Assembly: GCF_000722695.1 (NCBI RefSeq) | Contig: NZ_JPFU01000015.1 | Location: 1 to 64,000 of the forward strand | Direction of reading: 5' to 3' | DNA length: 64,000 nt | Source: Streptococcus mitis | GTDB lineage: Bacteria; Bacillota; Bacilli; Lactobacillales; Streptococcaceae | Shown: positions 34,201 to 42,141 of the stretch, one piece after another | Layout of the letters: the number at the start of each line of letters is the position of its first letter | Numbering within the stretch: the stretch's first letter is position 1 | Program-made: the position numbers and the translations under genes | The notes under the pieces: generated by a model | The model's database searches: none | What the model saw: the letters and a program-made list of their open reading frames with translations, nothing else | What the model was told of the DNA's origin: nothing

Positions 34201-35190
34201 GTCGCAGAAAACAAGGTTCCAAACAAATCTCACTTATTGCGTGATAAGAACGGCAATCCATTTGACTATCCTTACTTCATCCATGACTCTTACGATTCTA
34301 GCGATGCTGTCAACAAATTTGACTGGACTAAAGCTACAGATAGAAAAGCATATCCTGAAAATGTCAAGAGTCGTGACTATATGAAAGGGTTGATTGCCCT
34401 TCGTCAATCTACAGATGCCTTCCGACTTAAGAGTCTTAAAGATATCAAGGACCGTGTCCACCTCATCACTGTCCCAGGCCAAAATGGTGTAGAAAAAGAG
34501 GACGTAGTGATTGGCTACCAAATCACTGCTCCAAACGGAGATATCTACGCAGTCTTTGTCAATGCGGACGAAAAAGCTCGCGAATTTAATTTTGGAACTG
34601 CCTTTGCACATCTAAGAAATGCTGAAGTTTTGGCAGATGAAAACCAAGCAGGACCAGTTGGAATTGCCAACCCGAAAGGACTTGAATGGACTGAAAAAGG
34701 CTTGAAATTGAATGCCCTTACAGCTACTGTTCTTCGAGTCTCTCAAAGCCGTCCAGCTATGGAAGATAAACCAAAATCTGACCTTCCGAATTCTAGACAA
34801 GAACAAGAACAAGGTCAAGAGCACAGTACAAGTAATATTCCAAACCGAGTAGTCAAACCGGAACATCAAGATCCAGCTCCACAAACTAAACCTGATTCTG
34901 CAAAACCAGATGAAAAAGTAGCTGATGCAGAAGATAAACCTAGCCAAGCTACAACTGATTCACAAGCTGAACAACCAGCACAAGAAGCACAAGCATCATC
35001 TGTAAAAGAGGCGGTTCAAAACGAATCAGTAGAAAACTCTAGCAAGGATAATACTCCTGCACCCCTAGCTAAACAAGCTGAACTTCCAAATACAGGAACC
35101 AAAAACGATCACAAACTCCTGTTTGCAGGAATCAGCATTCTTGCCCTTCTAGGTCTCGGGTTCTTACTGAAAAACAAAAAAGAGAACTAA
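31300..35190 (+). CDS. spuA: Cell-wall-anchored type I pullulanase (alpha-glucan debranching)
   Basis: 1296 residues. Hydrolyses alpha-1,6 links in pullulan and glycogen at the cell surface; the pneumococcal orthologue binds host glycogen and acts as a virulence factor. In order: a YSIRK-like signal peptide (MVYSIRSLKNGTGSVLIGAS, near residues 13-32), a Thr/Ser/Pro linker, two CBM41 modules (starting about 142 and 250, with GLWTWDDV and SLWYWGDV), a pullulanase N-terminal domain, and a GH13 catalytic domain with nucleophile Asp in GFRFDMMGDH (~784), acid/base Glu in MLGEGW (~814) and AAHDN (~900). A Gln/Glu/Pro-rich wall spacer leads to LPNTG (~1262), a hydrophobic helix and KNKKEN for sortase A. 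I chose the ATG at 31300 with AGGAG upstream; the in-frame ATG at 31240 lies in the promoter. Confidence 0.95.
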   Translation: MKRTTSQTEKKMVYSIRSLKNGTGSVLIGASFVLLAMATPTISANENTPTTNASNSETTTALVQPLTDTTASTGKQESDLSVPKNANASLEKKEEKPATETFSPAASPADSAPQTGQDRSSEPTTSTSPVTTETKAEEPIEDNYFRIHVKKLPEENKDAQGLWTWDDVEKPSENWPNGALSFKDAKKDDYGYYLDVKLKGEQAKKISFLINNAAGKNLTGDKSAEKLVPKMNEAWLDQDYKVFSYEPQPAGTVRVNYYRTDGNYDKKSLWYWGDVKNPSSAQWPDGTDFTATGKYGRYIDIPLKDAAKEFGFLLLDESKQGDDVKIRKEDYKFTDLKNHSQIFLKDDDESIYTNPYYVHDIRMTGAQHVGTSSIESSFSTLVGAKKEDILKHSNITNHLGNKVTITDVAIDEAGKKVTYSGDFSDTKHPYTVSYNSDQFTTKTSWRLKDETYSYDGKLGADLKEEGKQVDLTLWSPSADKVSVVVYDKNDPEKVVGTVALEKGERGTWKQTLDGTNKLGITDFTGYYYQYQIERQGKTVLALDPYAKSLAAWNSDDAKIDDAHKVAKAAFVNPAKLGPQDLTYGKIHNFKTREDAVIYEAHVRDFTSDPAIAKDLTKPFGTFEAFIEKLDYLKDLGVTHIQLLPVLSYYFVNELKNHERLSDYASSNSNYNWGYDPQNYFSLTGMYSSDPKNPEKRIAEFKNLINEIHKRGMGAILDVVYNHTAKVDIFEDLEPNYYHFMDADGTPRTSFGGGRLGTTHHMTKRLLVDSIKYLVDTYKVDGFRFDMMGDHDAASIEEAYKAARALNPNLIMLGEGWRTYAGDENMPTKAADQDWMKHTDTVAVFSDDIRNNLKSGYPNEGQPAFITGGKRDINTIFKNLIAQPTNFEADSPGDVIQYIAAHDNLTLFDIIAQSIKKDPSKAENYTEIHRRLRLGNLMVLTAQGTPFIHSGQEYGRTKQFRDPAYKTPVAENKVPNKSHLLRDKNGNPFDYPYFIHDSYDSSDAVNKFDWTKATDRKAYPENVKSRDYMKGLIALRQSTDAFRLKSLKDIKDRVHLITVPGQNGVEKEDVVIGYQITAPNGDIYAVFVNADEKAREFNFGTAFAHLRNAEVLADENQAGPVGIANPKGLEWTEKGLKLNALTATVLRVSQSRPAMEDKPKSDLPNSRQEQEQGQEHSTSNIPNRVVKPEHQDPAPQTKPDSAKPDEKVADAEDKPSQATTDSQAEQPAQEAQASSVKEAVQNESVENSSKDNTPAPLAKQAELPNTGTKNDHKLLFAGISILALLGLGFLLKNKKEN

Positions 35191-35208
35191 ACTAGCCCTC
35201 CTATAGAA

Positions 35209-35246
35209 CAATCCCCCAAGCCTTAACGCTCGGGGGATTGATTTTT
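35209..35246. terminator. Bidirectional terminator between spuA and the importer operon
   Basis: CAATCCCCC (35209-35217) and GGGGGATTG (35232-35240) form a 9 bp GC-rich stem, then ATTTTTAG on the plus strand. It sits between convergent genes. Confidence 0.8.
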
Positions 35247-35265
35247 AGTCTGCTAAGCCTATCTA

Positions 35266-36030
35266 TCAAATCATATATTCTACACTATAGGTCGCATCCG
35301 AAAGTATTCGTGCCAAAAATTGCTTGGTTCGTTCTTCTTTTGGACGACTGAAGAAATCATGGGCATTATTTTCTTCAACAATTTTCCCGCCATCCATAAA
35401 AATGACATGATTAGCTACATCTCTAGCAAATCCCATCTCATGCGTCACTACTACCATAGTAACTCCTTCTTTAGCTAACTGTTTTAAAACATCCAAAACA
35501 TCCCCTACCAACTCTGGATCCAAGGCCGATGTTGGCTCATCCAACAAAATGACCTCTGGTTTCACAGCGATAGCACGCGCAATGCCGATTCGTTGTTGCT
35601 GACCTCCAGAAAGCTGAGAGGGATAGTAATCCTTATAAGCTAGTAAACCAACTTTTTCTAAGGCAGCTTCCGCACGCTTGGTTGCTTCTTCCTTAGGAAT
35701 TTTCCGAGCAATCACCAAGCCCTCTAAAATATTTTCCAAGGCCGTTTTATTAGCAAATAAATTATAATGTTGGAAAACAAAAGCGGTCTTTTGGCGAATT
35801 TCTAAAATGTCTTTTTTAGTCAATTTGCCAAGGTCGTAGTCTTTGCCAGCAAGCTTCAAAGAACCACTATCAGCCTTTTCTAAATGATTGAGACATCTGA
35901 GAAAAGTCGTTTTACCTGATCCAGATGGCCCCAAGATTACAACCACATCCCCTTGGTTGACCTTGAGATTAACATCTTCTAAGACTTGTCTGTCTCCAAA
36001 TTTTTTTGCAACATGTTCTACTTGTAACAT
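35266..36030 (-). CDS. Amino acid ABC importer, ATP-binding protein
   Basis: 254 residues of the polar amino acid (GlnQ/HisP) ATPase type: Walker [11 protein letters not shown]-loop [18 protein letters not shown], signature [15 protein letters not shown], Walker [14 protein letters not shown] and switch His in [10 protein letters not shown]. It powers import through the two permeases encoded just upstream. Last gene of a seven-gene operon with the UROD-fold genes. Two different permeases plus one ATPase resemble the cystine (TcyLMN) layout, but the substrate cannot be read from sequence. Confidence 0.9.
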   Translation of the reverse strand: MLQVEHVAKKFGDRQVLEDVNLKVNQGDVVVILGPSGSGKTTFLRCLNHLEKADSGSLKLAGKDYDLGKLTKKDILEIRQKTAFVFQHYNLFANKTALENILEGLVIARKIPKEEATKRAEAALEKVGLLAYKDYYPSQLSGGQQQRIGIARAIAVKPEVILLDEPTSALDPELVGDVLDVLKQLAKEGVTMVVVTHEMGFARDVANHVIFMDGGKIVEENNAHDFFSRPKEERTKQFLARILSDATYSVEYMI

Positions 36031-36039
36031 TGTATCCTC

Positions 36040-36762
36040 CTATGCTAAACCTGCAGTGGACGCTACTTGTCTCTGTTCTCTTCGAATATAGCGTTTCTCT
36101 AAGAGTGAAAAGCCCCATTGAATCAATCCGCAAATAAGAATGTACTGTAAAAAGATAACAAAGTATGATTCAAAATACTGATAACCATAAGACGCTTCAA
36201 CACGGGCAATAGCTGTAATATCCTTAATGGTCATAACAAAGACCAAAGAGGTCCCTTTTACAATATTTATGACTAAATTAGCCAAATTGGGCAGGGCTGA
36301 ACGCAAGGCCTGTGGAAAAACAATCCTCACATAGGCTTGTCTAGTGCTTAAACCAATCGCTTGTGCAGCTTCTAATTGTCCCTTATCCACAGTCAAAATA
36401 GCCGAACGTAAGATTTCTGATAAACTACCTGTTGTCATCAAACTATAGATAATAAAAGCATAATAGATCGGATTGAGTTTAAAGATATCAACATCACTTC
36501 CTATGCTTTTGAGAAATTGATTGAGCAAACTCGGAAACAAACTATAAAAGAAAAGAATCAGTAAAATTGGAGGTGTCGCTCTTATAAAAGCTAGATACAC
36601 GAGGGAGAATGTTCGAACACCTTTCACTTTATATATTTGACCCAGCGCTAAAAACAAGGCTGGTACAAAACTTAAGACCATGGCAATAATCATGATGATC
36701 AAGGCAGTCGGTACCCCTTTTAAGGTCTCTAAAAAGGTTTTTGCAATATAGTCTAAATCCAT
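36040..36762 (-). CDS. Amino acid ABC importer, permease 2
   Basis: 240 residues, HisM/GlnP-type permease with about five membrane segments. The EAA loop is around EAAQAIGLSTRQAYVRIVFPQALRSALP, where the ATPase docks. It starts 3 bp after the other permease gene and ends 9 bp before the ATPase gene. Together the permeases should form a heterodimeric channel. Confidence 0.88.
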   Translation of the reverse strand: MDLDYIAKTFLETLKGVPTALIIMIIAMVLSFVPALFLALGQIYKVKGVRTFSLVYLAFIRATPPILLILFFYSLFPSLLNQFLKSIGSDVDIFKLNPIYYAFIIYSLMTTGSLSEILRSAILTVDKGQLEAAQAIGLSTRQAYVRIVFPQALRSALPNLANLVINIVKGTSLVFVMTIKDITAIARVEASYGYQYFESYFVIFLQYILICGLIQWGFSLLEKRYIRREQRQVASTAGLA

Positions 36763-36765
36763 ATC

Positions 36766-37458
36766 CTATCTCCCTTTCGTTTCCAAAGATTTTTCCAACA
36801 AGCGACTCAAGAAGGAAACAGCCAAGGCCACACCCCAATAAAGAATGGCAACCGCTGTATAGGTTTCAAGAGAGTAATTCCCCAAATTGCGACTAATTAA
36901 GAGATTGCCAGCCCCCATGACATCTACAAAACCAATCGTATAAGCTAGGGCAGCGTCTCGCATCAAATTTAGAATAGCGGTCGTCATATTTGGAAGGGCC
37001 ACTTGAAAAGCCTGAGGAAAAATGATTCTCCAGAATGTCTGACTAGGTGTCAGACCAATACTGACTCCAGCTTCCATCTGACCTTTTGGAATTGCCTGAT
37101 AGGAGGCCTTAAACACTTCTGCAATGATAGCCGCAAACAGCAAGACCATAGTAAATAATACGAAGACCGTTTTAGACCAGTTGTTGATATCTAAATTCAA
37201 CCACCATTTTAAAAATTCAGGTAAACCATAAAAGACTAAAAATAGTAAAACAATCGGGGGAGTACATCGAAGAGTGAAAATATAGACCTTGGAAAGACCT
37301 GCAAAAGTCTTGTCTTCTCCCACTTGTGCCCAAGCCAGTAAGCCACCGAAAAGGGAACCAAGGATTGTAGTAAAAAAGAGAATGGACAAGGTCATAGGAA
37401 GAGCCTGCCATAAGGTAGGTAAAAATTTGAACACTCTTGAAAAATCATATGAAACCAT
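36766..37458 (-). CDS. Amino acid ABC importer, permease 1
   Basis: 230 residues, same family as its neighbour but clearly diverged. The EAA-type loop is MEAGVSIGLTPSQTFWRIIFPQAFQVALPN. Five membrane segments are predicted. Located between the substrate-binding protein gene and the second permease gene in the operon. Confidence 0.88.
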   Translation of the reverse strand: MVSYDFSRVFKFLPTLWQALPMTLSILFFTTILGSLFGGLLAWAQVGEDKTFAGLSKVYIFTLRCTPPIVLLFLVFYGLPEFLKWWLNLDINNWSKTVFVLFTMVLLFAAIIAEVFKASYQAIPKGQMEAGVSIGLTPSQTFWRIIFPQAFQVALPNMTTAILNLMRDAALAYTIGFVDVMGAGNLLISRNLGNYSLETYTAVAILYWGVALAVSFLSRLLEKSLETKGR

Positions 37459-37490
37459 GTAAACCTCTTTCTAACATGCCTGATTGTTAT

Positions 37491-38369
37491 CTAATCTTTA
37501 TCAACATAACTAAAGACATCTTCTTTAAAGTATTTTTGAGAAAGTTTAGCTAGAGTACCGTCTTCTTTTAATTCTTTAATCGCTTTTTCATATTCTTTAG
37601 CAAACTTCTCGCCCTTTTCATCACGGTGAATCAATGGATAGGTTGGGATTCCTTTATATGGGAACCAGCTAAGTTTATCCGCATATTGGTGGTAAGAACC
37701 ATCCTCTGCTGTCACTGCTTTTTCAAAAGACAGCTTAATATCAAAGAAAGCATCATAACGTCCTTCTAAAACCCAAGCATAAGCATCTGCCACTTTGAAA
37801 GATTCAGCAGCTGTCAACTCAATTGGTGTATCCTTATGCTTCTCGTTATAACTATTGATGACATTCCACTGGGCATTTTGAGGAGAGATTGGTACTAATT
37901 TTCCTTTATTTTTAGCAAAATCATCAATATTCTTATATTTGCCTTCATCTTCTTTTCTAACAGTAAAACCAATAATGCTAGCACCTACTGGCTCAGATGG
38001 AATGATGAATTTTTTAGCCCTTTCATCTGTATACCAAGCACCTTTTGTCCCAATATCGTACTTGCCAGACTCAAGCCCAATCAAGAGATCATCATCACTA
38101 GTTCCTGTATACTCAAATTTATAATCTGCTAATTTCTCATCAACCGCCTTTAAAACAGCAACTTCATAACCATCTGATTCCCCTTTTTCGTCAATAAAAT
38201 CATAAGGGACATAGTTTTGGGTATGGGCAACCTTTAAAGTTGTTACTTGTCCAGATGAAGCTGCATCTGCACCTTTAGCAGATGCTCCTGTCAAAGTTCT
38301 ACCAATAATTGTTGCTCCAAGCACTGTCGCAACCGCAACTCCACCAATAATCCATGTTTTCTTACTCAT
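37491..38369 (-). CDS. Amino acid ABC importer, substrate-binding protein without lipobox
   Basis: 292 residues of the SBP_bac_3 family (polar amino acid binding). The mature part begins TTLKVAHTQNYVPYDFIDEKGESDGYEVAVLKAV, with the conserved ligand-pocket pattern. The first ~25 residues (KKTWIIGGVAVATVLGATIIG) form a hydrophobic export signal, but there is no Cys anywhere in the N-terminal region, so it cannot be a lipoprotein. It is either cleaved after ASA near residue 31 or held as a signal anchor. That is unusual for a Gram-positive importer. It lies 11 bp after the first UROD-fold gene, so the importer is tied to that enzyme pair. Confidence 0.85.
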   Translation of the reverse strand: MSKKTWIIGGVAVATVLGATIIGRTLTGASAKGADAASSGQVTTLKVAHTQNYVPYDFIDEKGESDGYEVAVLKAVDEKLADYKFEYTGTSDDDLLIGLESGKYDIGTKGAWYTDERAKKFIIPSEPVGASIIGFTVRKEDEGKYKNIDDFAKNKGKLVPISPQNAQWNVINSYNEKHKDTPIELTAAESFKVADAYAWVLEGRYDAFFDIKLSFEKAVTAEDGSYHQYADKLSWFPYKGIPTYPLIHRDEKGEKFAKEYEKAIKELKEDGTLAKLSQKYFKEDVFSYVDKD

Positions 38370-38380
38370 ATTCTTCTCCT

Positions 38381-39379
38381 TTATTTAGCTACTGCTTCTC
38401 TCACCCACTGGATACGTTCCACTGCAATATCGCTCGGAATGGTACAATCTGCTCCAAGTATGAGGCCATCTTTACCTGTTTCTTCTATCAAGCGTTTGGT
38501 TTCAGCTTGAATTTCTTCCTTACTGCCTCGATAGAGAAGTCCCTCTTTTCCATTTTCAAATCCTCCCAAAACAGTACGACCCTTGAAAATCTCACGACCT
38601 TCTTTTAGGCTGATACCTTCTGGTCCAACTGCCCAATTAAAAACATGAGCTGGATAGTCGGCAAAGATATGAATATCGTTTCGGGCTCCTTCATAGCCAC
38701 AGATATGAAGGATATTTACCCCACCAACCGACTTAGCTGCATTTAAAACAGTCAGTTCACTCGGCGCAATAATCTCCTGATAGTCTTCAACAGAAACACG
38801 CGCATCCTGAATACTTTGCACACTGAGATAAATACCGTCTGCTCCTGCATCTTTAATAATAGCTTGACTCAAACTAGCGATATCTTGCGCAATCACATCA
38901 AGTACTTTTTTCAATTTCTGAGAATCTTGAACTAAGAAATCTGCAATGAGATCATCTCCACCAGACACTTCTCCAAGTAACCATTTGAGGTAGGTAACAG
39001 GCGCAAAAATATTGTAAATAGCAACAATATCTTCCGTAAACTCCTGCTTAATCTTCTTCACCAATTCTACTTGCTCTCTAATCCACGGATGATCTTGACC
39101 CAGAGGTTCAATCTCCGACAGCTCTTGGAGTGACTTTCCTTTACCGATAACTGGATTTGGATAAGCAAAATAGCCATCACTCATCAACTTGATAAAGTCG
39201 GGATTTAGTTCATGGATAAATTGTTTGTGACCTTGTATGTTCTTTTCAATAATCACAGGATTGGAAAATCCCTTTAACCATTCCTCTTCTGATGTAAAGT
39301 GGTGCCAAAAACCAACAGGCACACGATCGACTGCTTCTCCTCTAAATGCTTTTAAAACCCATTCTCTTTTTTCTGACAT
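38381..39379 (-). CDS. UROD-fold methyltransferase (MtaA/MtbA-like zinc motif), copy 1
   Basis: 332 residues of the uroporphyrinogen decarboxylase superfamily. It is probably not a haem enzyme: streptococci have no tetrapyrrole pathway, and no other haem gene is near. It carries H225-x-C227 in NILHICG and C312 in GADCT, an H-x-C-(84)-C spacing very close to the zinc ligands of MtaA/MtbA-type methyltransferases, which move methyl groups to a thiol. No corrinoid-binding protein is encoded nearby. The gene lies between a 67-residue membrane protein and the importer genes, and its paralogue is two genes upstream. Role inferred: methyl transfer to or from an imported thiol or amino acid. Confidence 0.75.
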   Translation of the reverse strand: MSEKREWVLKAFRGEAVDRVPVGFWHHFTSEEEWLKGFSNPVIIEKNIQGHKQFIHELNPDFIKLMSDGYFAYPNPVIGKGKSLQELSEIEPLGQDHPWIREQVELVKKIKQEFTEDIVAIYNIFAPVTYLKWLLGEVSGGDDLIADFLVQDSQKLKKVLDVIAQDIASLSQAIIKDAGADGIYLSVQSIQDARVSVEDYQEIIAPSELTVLNAAKSVGGVNILHICGYEGARNDIHIFADYPAHVFNWAVGPEGISLKEGREIFKGRTVLGGFENGKEGLLYRGSKEEIQAETKRLIEETGKDGLILGADCTIPSDIAVERIQWVREAVAK

Positions 39380-39381
39380 CT

Positions 39382-39585
39382 CTATTCTCCATTTCTTTCT
39401 TTTTCGACTAATAAAACACTGGCAATATCATTGGTTTGAATAAAGGGAAGACTTCCCTTCTGAAAATCCTGAATTCCATGACATCTTGGCCCTTCCTTAC
39501 AATTCAGCCCCCTGCTAAGACTGATCGCAAGTAAGATGACAAAGCCGAGGACCATCCCTGCCAATAGCAACTTTTTTCTTTTCAT
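39382..39585 (-). CDS. Small single-pass membrane protein in the methyltransferase operon
   Basis: 67 residues: basic start MKRKK, one membrane helix at about 5-24, then an outside tail with two Cys (C29, C35) and a polar end. It begins 12 bp after one UROD-fold gene and ends 2 bp before the other, so the gene is real and co-translated. I do not recognise the family. Possible roles are a membrane tether or a metal or thiol relay for the flanking enzymes; neither is shown. Confidence 0.7.
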   Translation of the reverse strand: MKRKKLLLAGMVLGFVILLAISLSRGLNCKEGPRCHGIQDFQKGSLPFIQTNDIASVLLVEKERNGE

Positions 39586-39597
39586 AAGGCCCTCCTA

Positions 39598-40602
39598 TTA
39601 TAAAACAGCAGCCTGACGAATCCAGTCCAATCTTTCTAATTCAAAGTCATCTGGAACCGTGCAATCCGCTCCAAGAAGGACTCCTCTAGTCCCAGCTTCA
39701 GCCAACAAGCGTTTGGTTTCCTCTTGTAGTGCATCCTTTCTACCTCCATAAAGCAGGCTCTGCTTCCCATTTTCAAAACCACCCAAGACCGCTTTGCCAT
39801 GAAATAGCTCCTGACCTTGAGGTAAACTGACTGCTTCATGGTGGGTTGCCCAATTGAAAACCTGGGCTGGATAATCTTTGAAAATAGTCACATTGTTACT
39901 GGCACCTTGGAAACCGCAGATATGCAGGATATTTATCCCACCTGCCTGATTGGCAGCTTCTAAAACCTTTACGTTGCTTGGCTCAATATAGGTCTGATAC
40001 AATTCTGCTGTAATGCGTTCATCCTGAATTTCTTGTGTACTGAGGTAAATCCCATCTGCTCCACCATCCTGAATGATTGCCTTGGTTAGGATAGCGATAT
40101 CCTCAGCTATCACATCTAAAATCTCCCTGAATAGCTCTGGATTTTCAAGTAATAGATCAGCAACCTCCTTATCACCTCTAGAAGTCTCTGTACGAAACCA
40201 CCGTTTCAGGTAGGAAATTGGAGAAAAGATATTGTAGAATGAAGCAATCTCCTCAGTGAAGGTTGCTCGAATGGCTTGTACTACTTCTACTTGTTGCTGA
40301 ATCCAAGGATGGTTTTCACCAATCGACTCAATAGAAGCCAGCTCCTGAATACTTGTAACAAAAGGACTATAGACATTACTCGGATAAATGAAAAATCCGT
40401 CACTCATCATTTTGACAAAATCAGGATGAATTCTTTCAACGTACTTCCGATGTCCCTCTACACTTTTTTGAAAGATACGTGGGTTATTTAAACCTTGCCC
40501 TTTTTCCTCCAGTGTTACAAAATGAAACCAAAAGCCTACAGGAACTCGTTCCACCTCTTCTCCTCGGATGGCTTTAAAAACTAGCTCTCTTTTACTTGTC
40601 AT
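39598..40602 (-). CDS. UROD-fold methyltransferase (MtaA/MtbA-like zinc motif), copy 2
   Basis: 334 residues, clearly paralogous to the gene at 38381 across its whole length (shared MSDG, GADGIYLS, VLGGFENGK, LGADCT). The zinc-type motif is kept with identical spacing: H227-x-C229 and C314. The start ATG at 40602 follows GGAAGGAG; the frame is open to a GTG 13 codons earlier, but that lacks a ribosome site. First gene of the operon. Keeping both copies with the motif intact suggests two substrates or two half-reactions (methyl donor and acceptor), or a heteromer. That is inference. Confidence 0.75.
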   Translation of the reverse strand: MTSKRELVFKAIRGEEVERVPVGFWFHFVTLEEKGQGLNNPRIFQKSVEGHRKYVERIHPDFVKMMSDGFFIYPSNVYSPFVTSIQELASIESIGENHPWIQQQVEVVQAIRATFTEEIASFYNIFSPISYLKRWFRTETSRGDKEVADLLLENPELFREILDVIAEDIAILTKAIIQDGGADGIYLSTQEIQDERITAELYQTYIEPSNVKVLEAANQAGGINILHICGFQGASNNVTIFKDYPAQVFNWATHHEAVSLPQGQELFHGKAVLGGFENGKQSLLYGGRKDALQEETKRLLAEAGTRGVLLGADCTVPDDFELERLDWIRQAAVL

Positions 40603-40682
40603 ATTTTTCTCCTTCCATTTTGATTGAAACCATCTTACCACTCCTTTTTACCTTTTCCCAATATATATTGACTATCGACTTG

Positions 40683-40703
40683 ATTGATATTGTTTATATC
40701 AAT
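40683..40703. promoter_or_regulatory. Operator-like palindrome upstream of the methyltransferase operon
   Basis: ATTGATAT (40683-40690), 5 bp centre, ATATCAAT (40696-40703), about 80 bp before the first gene. A weak TATATT -10 follows. The regulator is not identifiable. Confidence 0.5.
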
Positions 40704-40706
40704 AAC

Positions 40707-40752
40707 GAAAAAAATCTCTGGAAAGCTTGATTTTACTAGCTTTTCAGAGATT
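40707..40752 (-). terminator. Terminator upstream of the methyltransferase operon
   Basis: On the minus strand AATCTCTGAAAAGCT pairs with AGCTTTCCAGAGATT (outer arms 40745-40752 and 40713-40720), then TTTTTTCG. It closes the LLM oxidoreductase transcript. Confidence 0.8.
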
Positions 40753-40822
40753 CTTTTCTGTTTATTGCTTTTTTAAAATAGTTGTTATATAGATTTTTTA
40801 TCAACTTGATTAGGATTTTTTA

Positions 40823-41872
40823 TTAAGCCTCTTTCATGGCAAAGTAAGCCCGGACTTTGGGTGCGACTTGAGTTCCAAAAAGTTCGATGGCTCTCAGGAC
40901 TTGTTCATGCGGCATGGAACCAAGAGGTAAGTGCAACATAAAGCGATCCAAACCTAAATCCTCAATCATGCGAATCAATTTTTCTGCTACCTGATCAGGA
41001 TTACCCACAAACATGGCTCCATTTGGTCCAACCTGCTCAAGGTATTGTTCATAACGCAATTCTTGCCAATGAGGACGGTCTTTGGAAATAGCATCCACTA
41101 CTTGCTTGGTCGGATGGAAATAATCTTTTACCGCCTGCTCGCCATCCTCAGCAATCCAACCCCAAGAATGGGCTCCGACCTTTAGCTCATGACTTGCATG
41201 GCCCGCTTCACTCCCAATCTCACGATAAGCCTGAATCAATTTTTTAAAATAACGCGGATTGCCACCAATAATAGCATAGACAATCGGTAAGCCTGCCTGA
41301 GCAATCTTCACTGTTGATTCGACATGACCACCTGTCGCTATCCACAAGGGCAATTTGTCCTGAACTGGACGAGGATAAACTTCTTTGCCAGAAATTGTTT
41401 GGATCAATCGACCTTTCCAGTCTAGCTTGGTCTTTTCATTGACTAACTGAAGCAAGTCTAATTTCTCATCAAAGAGAACTTCGTAGTCTTTCAAGTCATA
41501 GCCAAACAAGGGAAATGACTCCGTAAAAGAGCCTCTCCCAGCCATAATCTCTGCTCGTCCATTTGACAAAGCATCGATAGTGGCATACTGTTGGAACAAC
41601 CGAATGGGGTCCATACTCGAGAGAATGCTGACTGCACTGGTCAAACGGATTTTCTTGGTATTGACTGCCCCAGCTGCCAAAATAATCTCTGGGGCTGATA
41701 CTGCAAAATCCTCTCGGTGGTGCTCACCAATCCCATACACATCCAAACCAACCTTATCAGCCAGTTCAATCTCCGCCACTAACTGACGAATGCGTTCAGC
41801 ATGACTGTAAGTCTGTCCAGTTCCCTCAAGCTCCGTTGTTTCCCCAAATGTTGAAATTCCCAATTCTACCAT
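40823..41872 (-). CDS. LLM-class flavin-dependent oxidoreductase
   Basis: 349 residues of the luciferase-like monooxygenase superfamily (TIM barrel, FMN or F420). It shows the family segments YGIGEHHREDFAVSAPEIILA near residue 46 and GRAEIMAGRGSF near residue 105. Several members oxidise organosulfur compounds, but the substrate here is unknown. As I remember pneumococcus, this gene lies between glmS and the pullulanase gene; here the methyltransferase/importer operon lies on the pullulanase side, separated by a terminator. Confidence 0.87.
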   Translation of the reverse strand: MVELGISTFGETTELEGTGQTYSHAERIRQLVAEIELADKVGLDVYGIGEHHREDFAVSAPEIILAAGAVNTKKIRLTSAVSILSSMDPIRLFQQYATIDALSNGRAEIMAGRGSFTESFPLFGYDLKDYEVLFDEKLDLLQLVNEKTKLDWKGRLIQTISGKEVYPRPVQDKLPLWIATGGHVESTVKIAQAGLPIVYAIIGGNPRYFKKLIQAYREIGSEAGHASHELKVGAHSWGWIAEDGEQAVKDYFHPTKQVVDAISKDRPHWQELRYEQYLEQVGPNGAMFVGNPDQVAEKLIRMIEDLGLDRFMLHLPLGSMPHEQVLRAIELFGTQVAPKVRAYFAMKEA

Positions 41873-41921
41873 GGTGATTCCCCCTGTCTATCTCTGTCCT
41901 TCAATTTGAAAAATTATTCTA

Positions 41922-42074
41922 ATACTCAATGAAAATCAAAGAGCAAACTAGGAAGCTAGCCGCAGGTTGCTCAAAACAGTGTTTTGAGGTTGTGGATAGA
42001 ACTGACGAAGTCAGTAACCATACCTACGGCAAGGTGAAGCTGACGTGGTTTGAAGAGATTTTCGAAGAGTATAA
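41922..42074 (-). repeat. BOX element (full-length type)
   Basis: About 153 bp running from ATACTCAATGAAAATCAAAG to TTCGAAGAGTATAA, containing CTACGGCAAGGTGAAGCTGA, which matches the classic BOX-A primer region, and the AAACAGTGTTTTGAGG hairpin of boxC. BOX repeats are non-coding, transcribed hairpins of pneumococcus and its relatives. An apparent 64-codon reading frame across it is not a gene. Confidence 0.9.
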
Positions 42075-42110
42075 CACGAATCTTGAGTACAAGCAACCAA
42101 TTTGCTCACA

Positions 42111-42136
42111 AGAAAAAACCTAGATAACTAGACTTT
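42111..42136 (-). terminator. Terminator of glmS
   Basis: On the minus strand AAAGTCTAG, loop TTAT, CTAGGTTTT (two G-U pairs) with a following TTC. Adjacent to the glmS stop. Confidence 0.6.
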
Positions 42137-42141
42137 TTAGC

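Noticed and set aside
38381..40602. Haem biosynthesis (uroporphyrinogen decarboxylase) as the function of the two UROD-fold genes
   Set aside because: No other tetrapyrrole genes are present, streptococci lack the pathway, and both proteins carry the zinc-type H-x-C...C motif of methyltransferases.
41929..42123. 64-codon plus-strand reading frame downstream of glmS
   Set aside because: It lies almost wholly inside the BOX element and has no ribosome site.
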